A stretch of 64,000 nucleotides of DNA from Proteiniclasticum ruminis (GTDB lineage Bacteria; Bacillota; Clostridia; Clostridiales; Clostridiaceae): assembly GCF_900115135.1 (NCBI RefSeq), contig NZ_FOVK01000006.1:101070-165069 (forward strand). Reading direction: 5' to 3'. The notes under the pieces are model-generated. The model did not search any database. It had not been told where the DNA came from and was given only the letters and a program-made list of their open reading frames with translations. Positions 7,980 through 17,144 of the stretch are shown here, in pieces (position 1 is the first letter of the stretch; each line of letters starts with the position of its first letter). Position numbers and translations under genes: made by a program.

Positions 7980-9020
7980 TTAAGAAAACCACTGGGACAC
8001 GAAATAGAAAATCTGCGGAAAAATGGAAATGGCGCCAATGAGCCTCGCAATCTGGATCATGGCCACATCTGAACCTGAAACCCCAAGGTCTGAGGCGATG
8101 AGCGCCATATCAGAAGCTCCTGCAGGTGAGGAGGACAAGATGGCCTGAGATAAAGGAATTCCAAACTTCACCGAGATATAGTGTCCGAGAAGATAGCAGG
8201 CAAGAAGATTGAATCCGACCAGAATCAGTGCCGGAATCAGAAGAAACTTCAGCTCTAGAAAATCCTGATATCCGAAATGACTGCCAATGTAGGCCCCAGA
8301 AAAAAGCTGTGCCAGCCGTTTAAACCAAATGGGAAACGTCACTTCGACATGAAGCATTTTTAGAAGGAGAATGGAGATCATGGCAAATAGAAGGGTGCCT
8401 GCAGGAATACCCAGAGTTTTGCCGAGCAGTCCCCCCAAGAGCGCCACTGCCAAGGAGATCCAAAGCTTTGGTGTCCCAAAGGGAGGCTCTTTTTTCTCAA
8501 TAAGATCTTGCTGCCCGGACGGCTGGGAAGCTCCTCTGCCCTTTTCTCTTTTTACAAGAAGAGGAATCATACCAATACCTGAAATCAGCCTCACGAACTG
8601 AAGCACAGTAACCTTTGTGGCATCGGCCCCTAAATCTGCAGCAATCAGCGGTGTATCGCTGATTCCTCCAGGAATGCCGCACAAAAAAGAAGTGAGCAGA
8701 TCCAAAGGACTGACCAGATAAATAAGGATCCCCACAAGCACATTGGTGGCGAATAAACCACCAAGAAGCACCAAAATTGGTCGCACTAGATCCTTCAGTC
8801 TTCCGAAGTTCTCCCTTTTCACCGTCATCCCTATATAGGCGCCCGCAATACACTGAGCAAGAAATCTGAACTCAGTCGGGATGTCCACTAAGGACGTGTT
8901 GATATTAAGAAGTGCCACTGTCAGCACACTGCCCAGCATCATTCCTCCAGGAACTCTCAGCTTCTGAAGGATAAATCCTCCTACGAATGCTGCAGCAATG
9001 GTTATAAGCAAGTTTTCCAT
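7980..9020 (-). CDS. AbrB family (COG3180) membrane protein
   Basis: Membrane protein of 346 residues made of two homologous halves. Each half starts with an RVPxGxMLGS- or GIPAGTLLF-like segment and ends with a GIPGGISDTP or SSPAGASDMAL motif. This is the internal duplication typical of the AbrB/COG3180 family, which is often mislabelled as ammonia monooxygenase or transcription regulator. It is not the AbrB DNA-binding protein. About ten hydrophobic helices are visible. Its transport or regulatory role is not established. The ATG at 9020 follows a GGGGAA site; the longer frame has no ribosome binding site. It converges on the phosphofructokinase gene. Confidence 0.82.
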   Translation of the reverse strand: MENLLITIAAAFVGGFILQKLRVPGGMMLGSVLTVALLNINTSLVDIPTEFRFLAQCIAGAYIGMTVKRENFGRLKDLVRPILVLLGGLFATNVLVGILIYLVSPLDLLTSFLCGIPGGISDTPLIAADLGADATKVTVLQFVRLISGIGMIPLLVKREKGRGASQPSGQQDLIEKKEPPFGTPKLWISLAVALLGGLLGKTLGIPAGTLLFAMISILLLKMLHVEVTFPIWFKRLAQLFSGAYIGSHFGYQDFLELKFLLIPALILVGFNLLACYLLGHYISVKFGIPLSQAILSSSPAGASDMALIASDLGVSGSDVAMIQIARLIGAISIFPQIFYFVSQWFS

Positions 9021-9120
9021 ACTATGTTCCCCATCTTTTATACATATTTCTATCTTTATTATAGTACTTGCCAAACGGCATCGAAGACGGTATCAAAGAA
9101 TATACAGTAAAAAAACAGTA

Positions 9121-9160
9121 AACCAGCTTTCTGCAGGTTAGAACAGAAAGCTGGTTTTTC
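9121..9160. terminator. Terminator after the heavy-metal ATPase
   Basis: AACCAGCTTTCTG and CAGAAAGCTGGTT form a 13-bp perfect stem with a 10-nt loop. On the minus strand it is followed by a T-rich tract directly after the ATPase stop. Confidence 0.85.
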
Positions 9161-9161
9161 C

Positions 9162-11504
9162 TTATAAGTGTTCCGTTTTCATGACTCTCATGGCATTGAT
9201 GACCGCAATGACCGTTACTCCAACATCTGCAAATACGGCCTCCCACATGCTGGCAACGCCAAAGGCCCCCAGAAGAAGGAAGGTGCCTTTTACACCAAGT
9301 GCAAAGATGATGTTCTGCCATACAATGCTGCGGGTTCTTTTGGCAACCTTCAGGGCAGTGACAATCCTCATGGGCTCATCGGTCATCAGCACCACATCGG
9401 AAGCCTCTATGGCCGCATCAGAGCCAAGAGCTCCCATAGAGATGCCAATATCCGCCTGAGCCAGAACGGGTGCATCATTGATGCCATCTCCCACAAACAC
9501 AATCTTTCCTGAGGTTTCTTTTTTCAGTCTTTCAAATACTGATACTTTATCTTGTGGCAGAAGCTCTGTGTAGACTTCATCAAGGCCTAAAGCAGTCCCG
9601 ATTTCCTCTCCCACCTGCTTCAAATCTCCAGTGAGCATGACAGTTTTTCTGATGCCCATATCTTTCAGCGCTCTGATGGTTTCCTGAGCACCACTCTTGA
9701 TGGTATCAGAGACCACGAGTGCTCCAATATACTGGCCACCTTCGGAGAGATACACTAAAGTACCTCCAAAAGACAGCTGGGGTACGGTGACTCCTTCTTT
9801 TTCCATCAGCCTTTTATTTCCTGCAAATATAATTTTCCCATCAAGTGCAGCTTTGATGCCGTGGCCGGCTATTTCCTCATAAGAGGAGATTCTTCCTCTA
9901 TCCAGTTCTTTTCCATAGGCGCTGACAATAGAGAGAGAAATGGGATGACTGGAGAAAGACTCCACATAGGAAGCTTTTTCAAGAAGTTCTGACTCAGATA
10001 GGTCTCCTTCAGGCAGAATTCTCGTTACTGTGAACCTACCTTCTGTAAGGGTTCCTGTCTTGTCAAAGACCACAGTCTCCACTTCGTTCAGCGCTTCCAG
10101 ATAGTTTCCACCTTTCACCAGAACCCCTCTTCTAGAAGCACCACCGATACCGCCAAAAAATCCCAAAGGTATAGAAACAACCAGTGCGCAGGGACAGCTG
10201 ATCACAAGAAACACCAGAGCTCTATACGCCCACATGGAGAAGGGGTCTCCTAGAACCAAAGGAGGCACCGCTGCCAACAGGAGTGCGGAAACCACCACAA
10301 AGGGTGTATAATATCTGGCAAACTTTGAGATGAAACTTTCCGTCGGCGCTTTTTTCCCAGAGGCATTCTCCACTAGTTCCAAAATCTTGGAAACAGCAGA
10401 AGCTCCAAACTCTTTCGTTACTTTGACTTTTAGAAGGCCATTCTGGTTGATGAATCCGCTGAGGATTTCACTTCCCGATTCCACATCTCTTGGCATTGAT
10501 TCCCCTGTGAGTGCAGAGGTGTTCAGGGAAGAGGCTCCTTCAACGACCACGCCGTCCAGTGGCACCTTCTCTCCTGGCTTCACCAGGATCACATCTCCAG
10601 GCTTCACCTCATCCGGTGACACTTTCACTGCAGCACCATCTACAATAAGATTGGCATATTCCGGCCGGATATCCATAAGATCTGCAATGGATCTTCTCGA
10701 TCTTTCCACCGCCATGGACTGAAACAGTTCTCCCACCTGATAAAAGAGCATCACGGCGACGCCTTCTGCATATTCTCCAATGAGAAAAGCGCCAATGGTT
10801 GCTATGGCCATGAGAAAATTCTCATCAAACACCTGTCCTCTTACAAGATTTCTGACTGCACGAAGCACAATCTCCCCACCCACCAGAAGGTAGGACAAGA
10901 GGAAAAGAAGCAGTCTAACGGTGTCGTTGAGAGGCATCAAGGCTCCTGCCAAAAGGAGAAGTCCACTTAGGACAATCATAGACAGATCTTTTCCATGGAC
11001 ACGGAGGATTCTCTGATACTCTCCTTCCAACTGACTCTCTTCAGTTCCAGCCAAAATCAGCTTTGTATCTTTTTCAATGGTTTCTATGATTCCTGACATT
11101 CTGTTTTTGTCTTCTATAGAAAGAGCTCCATACCTAGGCAGCACTCTCAGCTTTCTAGTGGCAAAATCAATGGAAACAGACTCCACAGCTGGAAGCTTCG
11201 AAATCTCCTCTTCCATTTTCATGGCACAGTTTGCACAGCCAAGGCCCTCCAGAAGAAAGATCTCCTCTGTGGTTTTATTCTTCTTTTTTTCCGTTACAAC
11301 CACATCCGGTTCATGACGATGCACGATATGCTCGGCCTTTTTCATAAGATCTTCATCTTCATGCGCGCCATAGGTAAGGGTAAGGGTTTTTGTTGCAAAG
11401 TTCACCTCTGCTTTTACGCCCTCCAGAGCATTCATCTCATTCTCTATTTTCAAGGAACAGTTTGCACAGTCCAGACCTTCTAAAATCAGTTCTTTTTTCT
11501 TCAT
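9162..11504 (-). CDS. Heavy-metal P1B-type ATPase (CadA/ZntA-like)
   Basis: Predicted ATP-driven exporter of Zn2+, Cd2+ or Pb2+ in the cytoplasmic membrane, 780 residues. Two N-terminal heavy-metal-binding domains carry CANC at about 13-16 and 90-93. A transmembrane domain follows with CPC at about 437-439. The phosphorylation motif DKTGT has its Asp near 481, and the hinge GDGIND lies near 672-677. The last helices keep the aspartate of ZntA-type pumps in ADVGVT. Copper ATPases lack this Asp, so Zn/Cd/Pb is preferred. The ATG at 11504 is 10 bp after the stop of the ArsR-type repressor gene, so the two form a cadC-cadA-like operon with the regulator first. Confidence 0.92.
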   Translation of the reverse strand: MKKKELILEGLDCANCSLKIENEMNALEGVKAEVNFATKTLTLTYGAHEDEDLMKKAEHIVHRHEPDVVVTEKKKNKTTEEIFLLEGLGCANCAMKMEEEISKLPAVESVSIDFATRKLRVLPRYGALSIEDKNRMSGIIETIEKDTKLILAGTEESQLEGEYQRILRVHGKDLSMIVLSGLLLLAGALMPLNDTVRLLLFLLSYLLVGGEIVLRAVRNLVRGQVFDENFLMAIATIGAFLIGEYAEGVAVMLFYQVGELFQSMAVERSRRSIADLMDIRPEYANLIVDGAAVKVSPDEVKPGDVILVKPGEKVPLDGVVVEGASSLNTSALTGESMPRDVESGSEILSGFINQNGLLKVKVTKEFGASAVSKILELVENASGKKAPTESFISKFARYYTPFVVVSALLLAAVPPLVLGDPFSMWAYRALVFLVISCPCALVVSIPLGFFGGIGGASRRGVLVKGGNYLEALNEVETVVFDKTGTLTEGRFTVTRILPEGDLSESELLEKASYVESFSSHPISLSIVSAYGKELDRGRISSYEEIAGHGIKAALDGKIIFAGNKRLMEKEGVTVPQLSFGGTLVYLSEGGQYIGALVVSDTIKSGAQETIRALKDMGIRKTVMLTGDLKQVGEEIGTALGLDEVYTELLPQDKVSVFERLKKETSGKIVFVGDGINDAPVLAQADIGISMGALGSDAAIEASDVVLMTDEPMRIVTALKVAKRTRSIVWQNIIFALGVKGTFLLLGAFGVASMWEAVFADVGVTVIAVINAMRVMKTEHL

Positions 11505-11514
11505 TTCCACTGCA

Positions 11515-11877
11515 TCACACCCCGCTTCCTTCTGATACATGTTCCATAGCCTGATCAAAAATAGTGCGCACATGATCGTCCGCCAGGCTGTAATAAACGA
11601 TTTTCCCTTCTCTTCTGTTCTTCACAAGTTTTGCCTGTTTCAGCACACGAAGCTGATGGGAAATCGCAGATTGGGTCATATTGAGGGCATACGCCAGATC
11701 ACAGGTGCACATTTCGTGAGCATCCAGTGCCCACAGAATTCTCACCCTGGTGGAATCCCCAAAGACCTTAAACAGTTCTGCAAGATCGTAAAGACTTTCC
11801 TCCGCTGGCATTTTATCAAGTACTATATTTAGGACATCTTCATGGATGACATCACAGTCACATCGCTCAGCTCTCAT
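11515..11877 (-). CDS. ArsR/SmtB family metal-responsive repressor (CadC-like)
   Basis: Winged-helix repressor of 120 residues that should release DNA when it binds metal. An N-terminal CDC (residues 6 and 8) and the alpha-3 motif MCTCDLA (C57, C59) match the Cd/Pb site of CadC. Asp and His near 100-102 and His113 in the last helix match the alpha-5 zinc site. The recognition helix is QSAISHQLRVL. The ATG at 11877 has GGAGG at 8-nt spacing; the upstream ATG overlaps that site and was rejected. It is first gene of the operon with the ATPase. A 16-bp-arm palindrome lies just upstream. Confidence 0.9.
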   Translation of the reverse strand: MRAERCDCDVIHEDVLNIVLDKMPAEESLYDLAELFKVFGDSTRVRILWALDAHEMCTCDLAYALNMTQSAISHQLRVLKQAKLVKNRREGKIVYYSLADDHVRTIFDQAMEHVSEGSGV

Positions 11878-11899
11878 GAAATCAGCCTCCATTTCATTT

Positions 11900-11937
11900 C
11901 AATTTAACGATTGAATGATTGTTCAATCGTTAAATTG
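11900..11937. promoter_or_regulatory. Palindromic operator of the CadC-like operon
   Basis: CAATTTAACGATTGAA and TTCAATCGTTAAATTG are perfect 16-bp inverted arms separated by six bases, 23 bp upstream of the repressor start. Position and AT-rich dyad fit an ArsR/CadC operator. It could also affect the divergent BusR-like gene that starts 100 bp away. Confidence 0.75.
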
Positions 11938-12039
11938 AGTATACGCTTCGGAAGATGCTCTGTCAATATGGAACTGACTCTAGAAAGCTGTAAATCCTAT
12001 GATATAATGACAGTAAGAATAGAAAATGGAGTGATCACC

Positions 12040-12672
12040 TTGGAAAAAGAAGGACGAGTTAAGGTACCAAGATATAAGCAAATTGCACTAGATATCGCTT
12101 CCAGAATCGCAAACGGGGAATTTCCGGAAGGCTCGAAGATTTTTGGCCGTTCTTCCATGGCCGGTGAGTACAATGTTTCCCCTGAAACCATCCGACGCGC
12201 CATCATTCTTCTGGAGGATATGGATGTGGTTCAGGCAACCTTAGGCAGCGGTGTCCAGATCCGTTCCAAAGAAAATGCCCACCGTTATATGGAGAGCAGT
12301 CAGAGCAAAGAGAGCATTTCCTCCTTGAGAGAAGAAGTCATCTCCCTGCTGGAGCAGAAAAAAAATATTGAAAATGAGATCATGGAGATCATCGACAAAA
12401 TCATCGATTACTCAGAACGTCTGAAGAACACCAACCCTATGAATCCTGTGGAAATGGGACTTCAGGAAGATTCCCATCTCATCGGTAAAACCATCTCAGA
12501 AAGCAAGTTCTTTCAGAAAACAGGAGCCACCATCATTGGTATACGAAGGGACAAAGAGCTCATTCTCACACCAGGCCCTCAGCTGCAGTTCCATAAAAAT
12601 GACAAGCTCCTTTTGGTCGGTTCTTCTGAAATCATTGAGATCGCCAAAAAATATCTGAAAAATGAAATATAA
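12040..12672 (+). CDS. BusR-like GntR regulator with C-terminal RCK_C domain
   Basis: Predicted repressor of 210 residues with three parts. A GntR winged helix covers about 10-75 (IALDIASRIANGEF, SPETIRRAI). A coiled coil covers about 90-130, rich in Glu, Ile and Lys. A TrkA_C/RCK_C domain covers about 140-208 (LIGKTISES, FHKNDKLLLVG). This layout is that of BusR, the c-di-AMP-sensing repressor of osmolyte uptake in streptococci and lactococci. The neighbouring opuC operon supports the same role. The start is TTG at 12040, with GGAG eight bases upstream; a TATAAT lies at 12003-12008, so the longer frame would start before the promoter. Confidence 0.82.
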   Translation: MEKEGRVKVPRYKQIALDIASRIANGEFPEGSKIFGRSSMAGEYNVSPETIRRAIILLEDMDVVQATLGSGVQIRSKENAHRYMESSQSKESISSLREEVISLLEQKKNIENEIMEIIDKIIDYSERLKNTNPMNPVEMGLQEDSHLIGKTISESKFFQKTGATIIGIRRDKELILTPGPQLQFHKNDKLLLVGSSEIIEIAKKYLKNEI

Positions 12673-12722
12673 CCTATGAAAAAATGCAGTTCAGATTTCG
12701 TGAACTGCATTTTTCATAGGTT
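12673..12722. terminator. Strong bidirectional terminator
   Basis: Starting at CCTATGAAAAA, nearly 20 bases pair with a mirrored arm ending TTTTTCATAGG around a short loop. It serves the BusR-like gene and the converging esterase gene. Confidence 0.88.
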
Positions 12723-13688
12723 TTATTCGCTGCTTTGCTTTTTATAAAATACGGCAGCATCCCTGATTGCTTTTTCTGAATCCTTCATCATCCTGCTGTA
12801 GTGGAGGAATCCATGGAGAACTCCGTCATACTCCACATGTTCTGCCTTTAGGCCATGCTCTTTCAGTATTTCAAATAAAAGAGAGGAATCATCCGCTAAA
12901 GGGTCCAAGGTGCAGGAGAGGATAAATGCGGGAGGGATTCCATGGGTGAGATCGTTCAAAAACAGGTTCCTTAATGGATGTTCCCGATCCTTCTCATCAC
13001 AAAACAGTGTGCTGTAGGAATGAAGGGCGCTCAGCGTCAGACCATCATACTCATTTCCATAAAGCCTCATGGATCTGGAATCCTGTAGACCATAGCTGCC
13101 ATAAAAGAGAAGGAGGGACCGTATCGCATCGGTTTCTCCCCTGTCCCGAAGATATAGTGCCGTGGCAAGAGATAGGTACGCTCCTGCAGAATCTCCAGCC
13201 AGCGAAATATTTCCAGAATCGATCCCATAGCGTGCACCGTGGTCCTTCAGATGCTGAAGCACTGCTGCACATTCATGAATCTGCACCGGAAATTTCACTT
13301 CAGGCGCTAAGGAATAATTAATGCTGATGACTACAGCTTCTGTCAGCTGTGCCAGTCTTCTCTGTATACCATCATGGGTCTTCGGACTGCCCACCACAAA
13401 ACCACCGCCATGAATGAATAAAATTACCTTGTTAGGTGGCCGATTCACGGGATCGTATACTGTGCAGGGAATGCGTCTCCCTTCATAGTCCACAAAAATC
13501 TCTTCCACCCTCTCCATGACAGGTCCCCCTTCATTGAAGAAGCTTCTTGAAGCCTCATAGGCTTCCCGGTCTATGAGATTCTCCGCTCCAGAACGGATTC
13601 TGTCTTTTCTTTGTCTCTCCTCGAAGTCCATGACCTTCTTCATCTCAGGAGAAACCCTGCTTAGAATGTTTGCTTTGTTTTTCTCCAT
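12723..13688 (-). CDS. Alpha/beta hydrolase, acetyl-esterase/HSL type
   Basis: Cytoplasmic carboxylesterase-type protein of 321 residues. The oxyanion motif HGGGF near residue 93 and the nucleophile elbow GDSAG near 165 define the hormone-sensitive-lipase family. Asp in DPLADD and His in LHGFLH complete the triad. There is no signal peptide. It is the last gene of the opuC operon, 8 bp after the binding-protein stop. A link with osmolyte uptake is not obvious; it may simply share the transcript. The natural ester is unknown. Confidence 0.85.
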   Translation of the reverse strand: MEKNKANILSRVSPEMKKVMDFEERQRKDRIRSGAENLIDREAYEASRSFFNEGGPVMERVEEIFVDYEGRRIPCTVYDPVNRPPNKVILFIHGGGFVVGSPKTHDGIQRRLAQLTEAVVISINYSLAPEVKFPVQIHECAAVLQHLKDHGARYGIDSGNISLAGDSAGAYLSLATALYLRDRGETDAIRSLLLFYGSYGLQDSRSMRLYGNEYDGLTLSALHSYSTLFCDEKDREHPLRNLFLNDLTHGIPPAFILSCTLDPLADDSSLLFEILKEHGLKAEHVEYDGVLHGFLHYSRMMKDSEKAIRDAAVFYKKQSSE

Positions 13689-13695
13689 AATCGCC

Positions 13696-14613
13696 CTACT
13701 TCAGAAGGCCTTTCTCCTCAAGAAATGCCTTGGCCACATCCTTAGGCTCTGCACCTTCCGCATCCACCTGGAAATTCATGGCGATCATTTCCTCGTTGCT
13801 GATTTGTCCTTCCAGCATCAGAAGCACCTCTTTCAGATTAGGCGCCACCTCTTCATACTCTTCAAAAAGACTCTCTCTATGGAAGAATGCTGCATAGTAC
13901 TGAGGGAAAAACTTCAGATCATCCGTGAGAATCCTAAGATTCGATTTCTGATTCAGTCCATCTGTAGAATATACCATGGTTACATCAATGTTCTCATTGT
14001 CAATGGCCGCATACTTCAGCCCGATGTCCAGTGACACACCATCTTCCCATCTGATGCCATAATGTTCATTGAAAGGATTGAATCTCATGGTTCCTTCCTC
14101 ATCAAAAAATTCATGTTCTGCCCCAAAAACAAGGTCCTCCGTAAAAGGCTTCAAATCACTGATGGATTCAATCCCATTCTCCATTGCAAACTCTTCCTTC
14201 ACGCCAAGGGCATAGGTATTTTCAAACCCGAACTTTGATGTCAGCGTAAGACCTCTGTCCTCCACACCCTTTGCAATGGCAAAATCATATAGATCTTCTC
14301 CTTCAGGAACATCACTGGGATCATATCCCAGAAGCGTTGTGAGAAGTGTTCCATCATAGCTCACATAAAGATCCACTTCTTTGCCTACCATGGCATTTCC
14401 AGCTGCCACGGTATTCATGGAGTCATGAAACTTGACCTCAAGGTCTGTATTCTCTTCAATGAGCATTCCTGCCATTTCTGCGATGATATCAATCTCCGCA
14501 AACTGCCCACGAAGAATGGTGATGGATTTTCCATCCTCTTTCTGTCCACAACCCGCTAAAACTCCCAGGGTTAAAATCATGGCTGCTGCCACTGCTGTAA
14601 TTTTCTTTTTCAT
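13696..14613 (-). CDS. opuCC: Osmoprotectant ABC transporter substrate-binding lipoprotein (OpuCC/ProX type)
   Basis: Extracytoplasmic binding protein of 305 residues for quaternary ammonium osmolytes such as glycine betaine, carnitine or choline. A lysine-rich signal peptide ends in the lipobox LAGC at 18-21. The mature part follows the OpuAC fold, with an early ITILRGQFAE strand and aromatic and acidic residues suited to a cationic ligand. ATG is preceded by GAAGGAGAAGG. It lies 34 bp after the permease gene in the order CA-CB-CD-CC. The precise ligand range cannot be predicted. Confidence 0.88.
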   Translation of the reverse strand: MKKKITAVAAAMILTLGVLAGCGQKEDGKSITILRGQFAEIDIIAEMAGMLIEENTDLEVKFHDSMNTVAAGNAMVGKEVDLYVSYDGTLLTTLLGYDPSDVPEGEDLYDFAIAKGVEDRGLTLTSKFGFENTYALGVKEEFAMENGIESISDLKPFTEDLVFGAEHEFFDEEGTMRFNPFNEHYGIRWEDGVSLDIGLKYAAIDNENIDVTMVYSTDGLNQKSNLRILTDDLKFFPQYYAAFFHRESLFEEYEEVAPNLKEVLLMLEGQISNEEMIAMNFQVDAEGAEPKDVAKAFLEEKGLLK

Positions 14614-14647
14614 ATCCTTCTCCTTCTTTCTTTATGATCCGTCAGTT

Positions 14648-15289
14648 TTATACGATCTCTTTTCCTTGCAAAGTGCTGTCTTCTTCCAGTAGTGTCTGGG
14701 TTCTTCTGGCTTTGAGTCTTTTTTCCACATAACCCATACCAAAATCAAACACCACAGCCATAACCATCAGTGCCAGTGTAGCTTCCAGAAGTGTATCCAT
14801 ATCCTGGATGAGAATGGCTCTGTTGATGACTGAGCCTAGTCCTCCACCGCCAACCACCGCACCGAATACAGCTGTACCAATGGACGTCACGATGGCAATT
14901 CTGATTCCTGTAAAAATCATCGGAAATGCCAATTGAAGCTCTACACTGATGATTTTCTGAACCTTTGTCATCCCCATGCCCGTGGCTGCCTCTTTGATGG
15001 CAGGGTCCACACTGGTGAGCCCCACATAGGTGTTTCTCACCACTGGCAGAAGAGAATACAGGACAATTCCAATGATGACGGTGGTGCTGGAAGACCCCGC
15101 AACAATGCTGAGTACCCCCAAAAGCGCCAACACAGGAATGGTCTGAAGTATATCCACGGTCCATAAGACGAAAGGTCTCACAGGTTTATACAGATAGGTG
15201 AGGATCCCAAGCACAAGACCAAAAATGATGGTAAACCCTGCGGCCATCCCCACCAGATACAGGTGCTGAAGCACTCTTTCCATGGTCAT
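14648..15289 (-). CDS. opuCD: Osmoprotectant ABC transporter permease (OpuCD type)
   Basis: Membrane permease of 213 residues with about five or six helices and the EAA-loop signature for docking to the ATPase (KEAATGMGMTKVQ). It pairs with the OpuCB-type permease. The start overlaps the stop of the preceding gene by ATGA, a sign of translational coupling. ATG is preceded by GGAGG. A charged tail of about 25 residues extends past the last helix. Confidence 0.88.
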   Translation of the reverse strand: MTMERVLQHLYLVGMAAGFTIIFGLVLGILTYLYKPVRPFVLWTVDILQTIPVLALLGVLSIVAGSSSTTVIIGIVLYSLLPVVRNTYVGLTSVDPAIKEAATGMGMTKVQKIISVELQLAFPMIFTGIRIAIVTSIGTAVFGAVVGGGGLGSVINRAILIQDMDTLLEATLALMVMAVVFDFGMGYVEKRLKARRTQTLLEEDSTLQGKEIV

Positions 15290-15927
15290 GAGCTCCGACC
15301 TCCTTTCAGTCCCCTAGGCGTTACCTTTGCCTGAATGAAGTCAATGAGAAATCCCAATAAAATTGCCAGCACCGCTGCGGGAATGGCTCCTCCGATGATG
15401 AGGGTATTGTTGTTTGTATCAATGCCTCTATAGATAAACTCTCCCAGTCCACCAAGACCAATCATGGCTGCTAGAACTGCCCAGGACACGGTATAGATGG
15501 TGGACATTCTAAGGCCGCTGAATATTGACGGCATTGCCAGAGGAAGCTCCAGTTTGAATAGGATCTGCCAATTGCTCATACCGCATCCTCTTGCCGCTTC
15601 GATGAGCCCTTTGTCCACACTGAGAATTCCCGTATAAGTATTCTTCAGTATGGGAAAAAGAGCATAGATGGAAAGGGCAATGATCACCGTGGCTGGCTGT
15701 ATGCCGATTCTGATGAACAGCACACCGATAAAAACCAGACCAGGAATGGTCTGAAAAATACTTACCACAGGGATGATGACACTGGAGAGCTTTGGCACCC
15801 TGGATAGGAGTATGCCAAGGATCAGGGCCACAACAAGTCCGATACCCACAGACACAAAGACATACTGCAGGTGCACAACAATCGCTTCCAGGAGTTTTTC
15901 TCCATAACGTTCTAAAAAATCTGCCAT
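15286..15927 (-). CDS. opuCB: Osmoprotectant ABC transporter permease (OpuCB type)
   Basis: Membrane permease of 213 residues, paralogous to the next gene. It has the EAA-type docking loop EAARGCGMSNWQ and the segment FQTIPGLVFIG typical of the OpuCB/ProW group. It overlaps the opuCA-like stop by one base and the following permease by four, so the subunits are translationally coupled. Confidence 0.88.
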   Translation of the reverse strand: MADFLERYGEKLLEAIVVHLQYVFVSVGIGLVVALILGILLSRVPKLSSVIIPVVSIFQTIPGLVFIGVLFIRIGIQPATVIIALSIYALFPILKNTYTGILSVDKGLIEAARGCGMSNWQILFKLELPLAMPSIFSGLRMSTIYTVSWAVLAAMIGLGGLGEFIYRGIDTNNNTLIIGGAIPAAVLAILLGFLIDFIQAKVTPRGLKGGRSS

Positions 15928-17054
15928 CAGCTCTCTTCACCTCCCCATATGACACTGGCCAGAGCCTTGGTCATACTGGTTCTTGTGATGATCCCTGCAA
16001 CAGTGGAATCTCTATTCAGCACCACTATGTAGTTATACTTGGATGCAATGAGCAGCTCGAAGGCTTCCTTTGCATTGGTGGATGTCCGTACAGAGGGAAC
16101 CTTCGGATCCACCAGATGTTTTATGCTCTGCCCTGGCTTGCCTTCTTTGGCCAGTTTCTCTATGGTCACAACTCCACGGTACTTATTGTCCTCTTCTCCA
16201 ATGACCACTGCAGAATCCAGCTCCCTCTGCTTCATGAGTTCCACAGACTCCAGCATCTTCTTCTCTTCGCTGACAGTGAGGACTCTCCTTTTCATGACAT
16301 CCTTACAAGTGAGATCGTCTCCGGAAACGGTGTAGGAAAGTTTACCCATGAAGTTTGCAATCATTGGATCAGCTGGGTTGCGGAGCATTTCTTCAGGACT
16401 TGCGGCCTGCAGAATTCTTCCATCTTTCATAAAAACAATTTTATCTGCAAGCTTCACAGCTTCATCCATATCATGAGTGACAAAGATGATGGTCTTTTTC
16501 AGTTTCTTCTGAAGCACCTTCAGCTCATCCTGAAGATTCTCGCGGGTCATGGGATCCAGAGCCCCAAAGGGCTCATCCATGAGAATGACCGGCGGCTCTG
16601 CAGCAAGAGCCCGGAGAACGCCGATTCTCTGCTGCTGGCCACCACTCAGTTCATTGGGATACTTATTGATGTTCTCCCGATAAGGCATACCCACCATCTC
16701 AAGAAGCTCCTTGGCTCTCCGGTTTCTTTTCTCTTTGCTCCATTTGAGAAGCTTCGGGACCACCGAGATGTTTTCCCCAATGGTCATATTGGGAAAAAGT
16801 GCAATCTGCTGGATCACATATCCAATATTTCTTCTCATCTCCACAGCGTCCATCTCATTGATGTTTTTACCATCCAGATAAATACTGCCGCTGTTCATTT
16901 TAATGAGCCGGTTGATCATTTTCAGAGACGTTGTTTTCCCACATCCCGACGGGCCAATAAAAACCACAAACTCTCCCTCATTGATGGTGAGATTGAGGTT
17001 GTCCACCACAGTAACATCATTATATTTTTTCGTTACATTCTCGTAAATTATCAA
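15927..17054 (-). CDS. opuCA: Osmoprotectant ABC transporter ATP-binding protein with CBS pair (OpuCA type)
   Basis: ATPase of 375 residues energising osmolyte import. Walker A is GPSGCGKTT near 30-38, the signature is LSGGQQQR, and Walker B is ILMDEPFGALD. The C-terminal third holds two CBS motifs (about 245-370), which in OpuA/OpuC proteins sense ionic strength or c-di-AMP. The TTG at 17054 is the only start with a proper site, GGAGG seven bases upstream; the ATG six codons earlier has none. First gene of the operon, behind a consensus-like promoter. Confidence 0.9.
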   Translation of the reverse strand: MIIYENVTKKYNDVTVVDNLNLTINEGEFVVFIGPSGCGKTTSLKMINRLIKMNSGSIYLDGKNINEMDAVEMRRNIGYVIQQIALFPNMTIGENISVVPKLLKWSKEKRNRRAKELLEMVGMPYRENINKYPNELSGGQQQRIGVLRALAAEPPVILMDEPFGALDPMTRENLQDELKVLQKKLKKTIIFVTHDMDEAVKLADKIVFMKDGRILQAASPEEMLRNPADPMIANFMGKLSYTVSGDDLTCKDVMKRRVLTVSEEKKMLESVELMKQRELDSAVVIGEEDNKYRGVVTIEKLAKEGKPGQSIKHLVDPKVPSVRTSTNAKEAFELLIASKYNYIVVLNRDSTVAGIITRTSMTKALASVIWGGEES

Positions 17055-17061
17055 AGTGACA
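17054..17061. promoter_or_regulatory. Candidate regulator half-site (leader side)
   Basis: AAGTGACA at the opuCA start codon. An inverted copy TGTCACTT lies at 17145-17152, so the pair flanks the opuCA promoter. Proposed as a bipartite target for the nearby BusR-like protein; chance pairing of 8-mers is not excluded. Confidence 0.35.
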
Positions 17062-17095
17062 CCTCCACGCATTATTATTTAATAAATCCATATTC

Positions 17096-17124
17096 ATTAT
17101 AGTACGATAATCTCCATGATGCAA
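17096..17124 (-). promoter_or_regulatory. opuCA promoter
   Basis: TTGCAT (17119-17124) and TATAAT (17096-17101) with exact 17-bp spacing on the minus strand, giving a 5' leader of about 35 nt. Confidence 0.75.
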
Positions 17125-17144
17125 CCTCTTGAAACTTTTGGAGT

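Noticed and set aside
15792..17102. A 436-codon open frame on the plus strand opposite opuCA
   Set aside because: It lies antisense to well-supported opuCA/CB coding sequence, has no ribosome binding site and its product resembles no protein. It is a codon-bias shadow.
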